64,000 nt of DNA from Streptomyces sp. NBC_01283. GTDB lineage: Bacteria; Actinomycetota; Actinomycetes; Streptomycetales; Streptomycetaceae. Where the stretch lies: positions 1,736,001-1,800,000 of the forward strand of contig NZ_CP108430.1 of NCBI RefSeq assembly GCF_041435335.1, written 5' to 3'. Both the position numbers and the translations under genes were made by a program. The notes beneath the pieces are model-generated. The model worked only from the letters and a program-made list of their open reading frames with translations, ran no database searches and was not told the origin of the DNA. Below, piece by piece: positions 61,147 to 64,000 of the stretch. Position 1 is the stretch's first letter; each line of letters begins with the position of its first letter.

Positions 61147-62604
61147 CTACTTCGTAAGGCCCGCTGCCTCGCGGTCCACCCTCTTGCGGATGGCGTACCA
61201 GCCCACGGCCAGCGCCGCCCCGATGATCGGGATGAGGTAGAGCGTCTTGCGGCCGATCTCGGGGTCCTTCCACATCAGGCCGAGCACTGCCAGCAGGAAG
61301 GCGATCGTGACGATCTCCGTGACCGGGCTGCCCGGGAGCCGGAAGCTCGGGCGGGTGATCACGCCTTCCTTGGCGCGGCGTACGAACGCCAGGTGACAGA
61401 TCATGATGATCACCCAGGTGCTGATGATGCCGAGGGACGCCACGTTCAGGACGATCTCGAAGGCCTGGCTCGGCATGAGGAAGTTCAGGCCCACGCCGAG
61501 CACGCACACCGCGGAGGTGAGCAGGATGCCGCCGTAGGGGACCTGGCTCTTGTTCATCCTGGCGGTGAACTTCGGCGCCGAACCGGCCATGGCCATCGAG
61601 CGCAGGATGCGGCCCGTGGAGTACAGGCCCGAGTTCAGGGACGACATCGCCGCCGTGAGGACGACCAGGTTCATCACGTCACCGGCCGCGGGGACGCCGA
61701 TCTTGGAGAGGACCGTCACGAACGGGCTCTGGTCCGCCGAGTACACCGACCCCGGGAGCAGCAGGGCGAGGAGGATGACCGAGCCGACGTAGAAGAGGCC
61801 CACGCGCCACATGATGGAGTTCACCGCGCGCGGGACGACCTTCTGCGGCTCGGCGGTCTCGCCCGCCGCGACGCCGACCAGTTCGAGGGACGCGTACGCG
61901 AAGACGACACCCTGCATGACGATCACGACCGGCATCAGGCCGTGCGGCAGGAAGCCGCCGTTGTCGGTGATCACGCTCAGGCCGGGCGTCTGGCCGTCGA
62001 CGTCGTGCTGCGTGACCAGCAGGAATATGCCGATGAGCATGAAGGCGATCAGGGCCGCGACCTTGACGATCGCGAACCAGAACTCCATCTCGCCGAAGTA
62101 CTTCACCGAGATCAGGTTGATCACTAGGACGACGGCGAGGGCGATCAGCGCGAGCACCCACTGGGGGATGTCGGTGAAGAAGCTCCAGTAGTGCGTGTAG
62201 AGCGCGATCGCGGTGATGTCGGCGATGCCGGTGGTCGACCAGTTGAGGAAGTACATCCAGCCGGCGACGTAGGCGCCCTTCTCGCCGAGGAACTCACGCG
62301 CGTACGAGACGAACGAACCCGACGACGGCCGGTAGATGACCATCTCGCCGAGGGCGCGCACGACGAAGAAGGCGAAGATGCCGCACACGAGGTACGCGAC
62401 GGCGAGCGCGGGGCCCGCGGAGTGCAGGCGGCCGCCCGCACCGAGAAAGAGTCCAGTTCCGATCGCGCCACCGATCGCGATCATGTTGACGTGACGGGCC
62501 TTGAGGTCCTTGCTGTAACCGGCGTCGCCCGCGTCCGCGGGGGCCTGGGACGCATCTGTGCGGGATGCGTCCGCAGCGGCCGTGTCTACGGCTTCCTTGC
62601 TCAC
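61147..62604 (-). CDS. Amino acid permease, APC superfamily (AAT family)
   Basis: A 485-residue permease with twelve helices between about 38 and 470. The first helix region [18 protein letters not shown] carries the substrate-binding glycines of the family, and [19 protein letters not shown] follows. It resembles asparagine, proline and GABA permeases of the AAT family; the substrate cannot be told from sequence by eye. The start is a GTG at 62604 with no strong ribosome site. The gene stands alone. Confidence 0.92.
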   Translation of the reverse strand: MSKEAVDTAAADASRTDASQAPADAGDAGYSKDLKARHVNMIAIGGAIGTGLFLGAGGRLHSAGPALAVAYLVCGIFAFFVVRALGEMVIYRPSSGSFVSYAREFLGEKGAYVAGWMYFLNWSTTGIADITAIALYTHYWSFFTDIPQWVLALIALAVVLVINLISVKYFGEMEFWFAIVKVAALIAFMLIGIFLLVTQHDVDGQTPGLSVITDNGGFLPHGLMPVVIVMQGVVFAYASLELVGVAAGETAEPQKVVPRAVNSIMWRVGLFYVGSVILLALLLPGSVYSADQSPFVTVLSKIGVPAAGDVMNLVVLTAAMSSLNSGLYSTGRILRSMAMAGSAPKFTARMNKSQVPYGGILLTSAVCVLGVGLNFLMPSQAFEIVLNVASLGIISTWVIIMICHLAFVRRAKEGVITRPSFRLPGSPVTEIVTIAFLLAVLGLMWKDPEIGRKTLYLIPIIGAALAVGWYAIRKRVDREAAGLTK

Positions 62605-62807
62605 GTGGGGGGTCTACTCTCTGGTGCCCGGAAAACTCCGGTGTCCGGATGTGCTCCGGTCCACGACACCCCTGATGTGCGTGGACCGACGCGACACCTT
62701 CCCCCAGAGATCGCCGGACATGCGGTGGCGCACGTCACATAGCGGAACTTCTCACATGGTGGGCAGGGGCTGTACACCCGATGATCACCAGATGTAGGGC
62801 TCGTGAA

Positions 62808-64000
62808 TCACTGGGGGTACAGCGCGCTGATGGCCTCCGCGTACTTCTCCCGGATGACCCTGCGGCGCAGCTTCAGGGAGGGCGTCAGCTCCCCGGTCTC
62901 GGGGCCCCACTCCTCCCCCAGGAGCCGGTAGCGCTTGATCTGCTCCGTGCGGTTGAGGCGCGCGTTGGCCGCCTCGACGGCGCGCGCGACCTCTTCCTGT
63001 ACGGCCTCGCTCGCCATCAGGTCGCCCGTGATCCCCCGGGAGGCCGCCCATACCGGGGCCATCTCGGCGTCCAGGACGAGCAGCGCGACCAGGTAGGAAC
63101 GGCCGTCGCCGTGGACGAGGGCCTGGCCTATGAGCGGGTGCTCCTTGAGGGTGTTCTCGACGAGTGCGGGCGAGACGTTCTTGCCCGTCGACGTCACGAT
63201 CAGTTCCTTCTTGCGGTCGGTGAGCCAGAGGAAGCCGTCCTCGTCGATCCGCCCGACGTCTCCGGTGGCGAACCAGCCGTCCGCGTCGCAGGCCGAATCG
63301 ACACCGCCGTCGGGCAGCAGATAGCCGTCGAAGACCGTCGCGCCGCGCACCAGGATCTCGCCGTCGTCGGTGGTGCGGATCTCCAGGCCGTCCAGGGGCT
63401 TGCCGACCGAGCCGAGCCGGAAGGCGGCCGGGGTGTTGATGGTGACGACGCCGGTCGTCTCCGTGAGTCCCCACGCGTCCATGATCACGATGTCGAAGCC
63501 CGCCCAGAAGCGCACGACGTCCAGGGGCATCGAGGCCGCCGCGCTCGCGGTCCACACCAGGCGGTCGAAGCCGGCCAGCGAGAGCAGCGGATCGATGGTC
63601 TTCTCCTTGGCCTCCCGGTACGCCGCCTCCAGCGCCGCCGTCGGTTCCTCGCCGCGCTCGACGCAGTCCACACGCGCGCGTGCCGTCTCGTTCGCCGCCT
63701 CGATCGCCTCCCGCTGCTCCTGCGGCAGCCCGGCGAGCACGGCCTTCACGGAGGCGGCCAGCTTCTCCCACACGCGCGGGACCCCGAAGAACTGCGCGGG
63801 CCGCAGCTCGCGCGCGGTCGCCGCGACGGCGGCCGGATCCGCGCACAGGTACACGTGCGAGACGCGGAACACGGGCAGGTAGATGCCCAGCATGCGCTCC
63901 GCGACGTGTGCGAACGGGAGATAGCTGATGTGCTCCACGAAGTCGGGCAGCTCTACGACGGCGTCCAGGGCGACGCCGTTGAGGACGACGTTGCGGTGCG
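62808..64000 (-). CDS. Long-chain acyl-CoA synthetase (AMP-binding), 5' part outside window
   Basis: The frame is open to the window edge on the right, so the start and the first third are missing; about 397 residues are visible, from RNVVLNGVALDAVVELPDF to the stop. The adenylation motif is in IMDAWGLTETTGV, and the hinge region reads GWFATGDVGRIDEDGFLWLTDRKK, with the C-terminal Lys in SLKLRRRVI. It activates long-chain fatty acids with ATP and CoA. The visible part is complete and intact. Confidence 0.93.
   Translation of the reverse strand, partial: HRNVVLNGVALDAVVELPDFVEHISYLPFAHVAERMLGIYLPVFRVSHVYLCADPAAVAATARELRPAQFFGVPRVWEKLAASVKAVLAGLPQEQREAIEAANETARARVDCVERGEEPTAALEAAYREAKEKTIDPLLSLAGFDRLVWTASAAASMPLDVVRFWAGFDIVIMDAWGLTETTGVVTINTPAAFRLGSVGKPLDGLEIRTTDDGEILVRGATVFDGYLLPDGGVDSACDADGWFATGDVGRIDEDGFLWLTDRKKELIVTSTGKNVSPALVENTLKEHPLIGQALVHGDGRSYLVALLVLDAEMAPVWAASRGITGDLMASEAVQEEVARAVEAANARLNRTEQIKRYRLLGEEWGPETGELTPSLKLRRRVIREKYAEAISALYPQ

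Noticed and set aside
1..64000. CRISPR arrays, insertion sequences, prophage or biosynthetic toxin systems
   Set aside because: No regularly spaced repeats, transposase or integrase motifs, or Cas-like genes were seen on either strand.

Overview
The window looks like a chromosomal segment of a Streptomyces. GC content and third-position GC are very high, GTG starts are common, several genes look leaderless (a TAnnnT box 7 to 9 bases before the start codon), and the gene families are typical of the genus: a conservon, a hopanoid cluster with dxs and ispG inside it, zitB next to idi, an SCO6745-type protein and an LPFR-motif small protein. From memory, much of the order resembles the S. coelicolor SCO67xx region; I could not check this. 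There is no integrase, transposase, CRISPR array or prophage.

Layout. 1-3.6 kb: end of a family 8 polysaccharide lyase and a DUF2264 protein. 3.6-7.4 kb (minus strand): a conservon (sensor kinase, roadblock, DUF742, small GTPase) plus a GAF protein. 7.8-13.5 kb: YCII-domain protein, PAS/PP2C/HATPase stress regulator, metallo-beta-lactamase-fold hydrolase, Glu/Leu/Phe/Val dehydrogenase, TetR regulator. 13.5-13.75 kb: an intergenic region that holds, on the minus strand, what reads as a circularly permuted tRNA-Arg(CCU) gene. 13.8-18.6 kb: SGNH hydrolase, GH36 alpha-galactosidase, tyrosine-phosphatase-like protein, DUF6126-type membrane peptide and a XRE-cupin regulator, with shared GAGGCAA-type sites.

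18.7-31.5 kb (minus strand) is a complete hopanoid operon: hpnC, hpnD, an overlapping 38-codon ORF, hpnE, a polyprenyl diphosphate synthase, shc, hpnG, hpnH, ispG, dxs and an hpnO-type aminotransferase. It carries its own MEP-pathway entry enzymes (Dxs, IspG) and prenyl synthase, makes squalene by the HpnCDE route, cyclises it (Shc) and elaborates the C35 side chain (HpnH, HpnG, HpnO). 31.8-38.9 kb (minus strand) is a seven-gene operon with a polysaccharide-type ABC exporter, a family 2 glycosyltransferase, two CDP-alcohol phosphatidyltransferase-family proteins, a glycerol-1-phosphate-dehydrogenase-like enzyme and a nucleotidyltransferase. It probably makes and exports a phospho-polyol polymer or lipid, and a PHO-box-like repeat lies upstream.

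39.2-47.2 kb: galE-like epimerase, zitB with a Zur-box-like site, idi, RsbW-like kinase, DUF308 membrane protein, enoyl-CoA hydratase, two DJ-1/PfpI-superfamily proteins, SCO6745-family protein, LPFR small protein. 47.2-64 kb: Tex, ABC-F ATPase, a three-copy degenerate repeat, an uncharacterised protein, a BCCT transporter, three secreted peptidases or hydrolases, a DUF2236 protein, an amino acid permease and the end of a long-chain acyl-CoA synthetase cut by the window edge.

The strongest unexpected signal is the permuted tRNA at 13595-13671: the 3' half (positions 29-72) precedes the 5' half (positions 1-28), the acceptor strands are joined by a 5-base TTCGG linker, and complementary flanks can bring the open anticodon-stem ends together.
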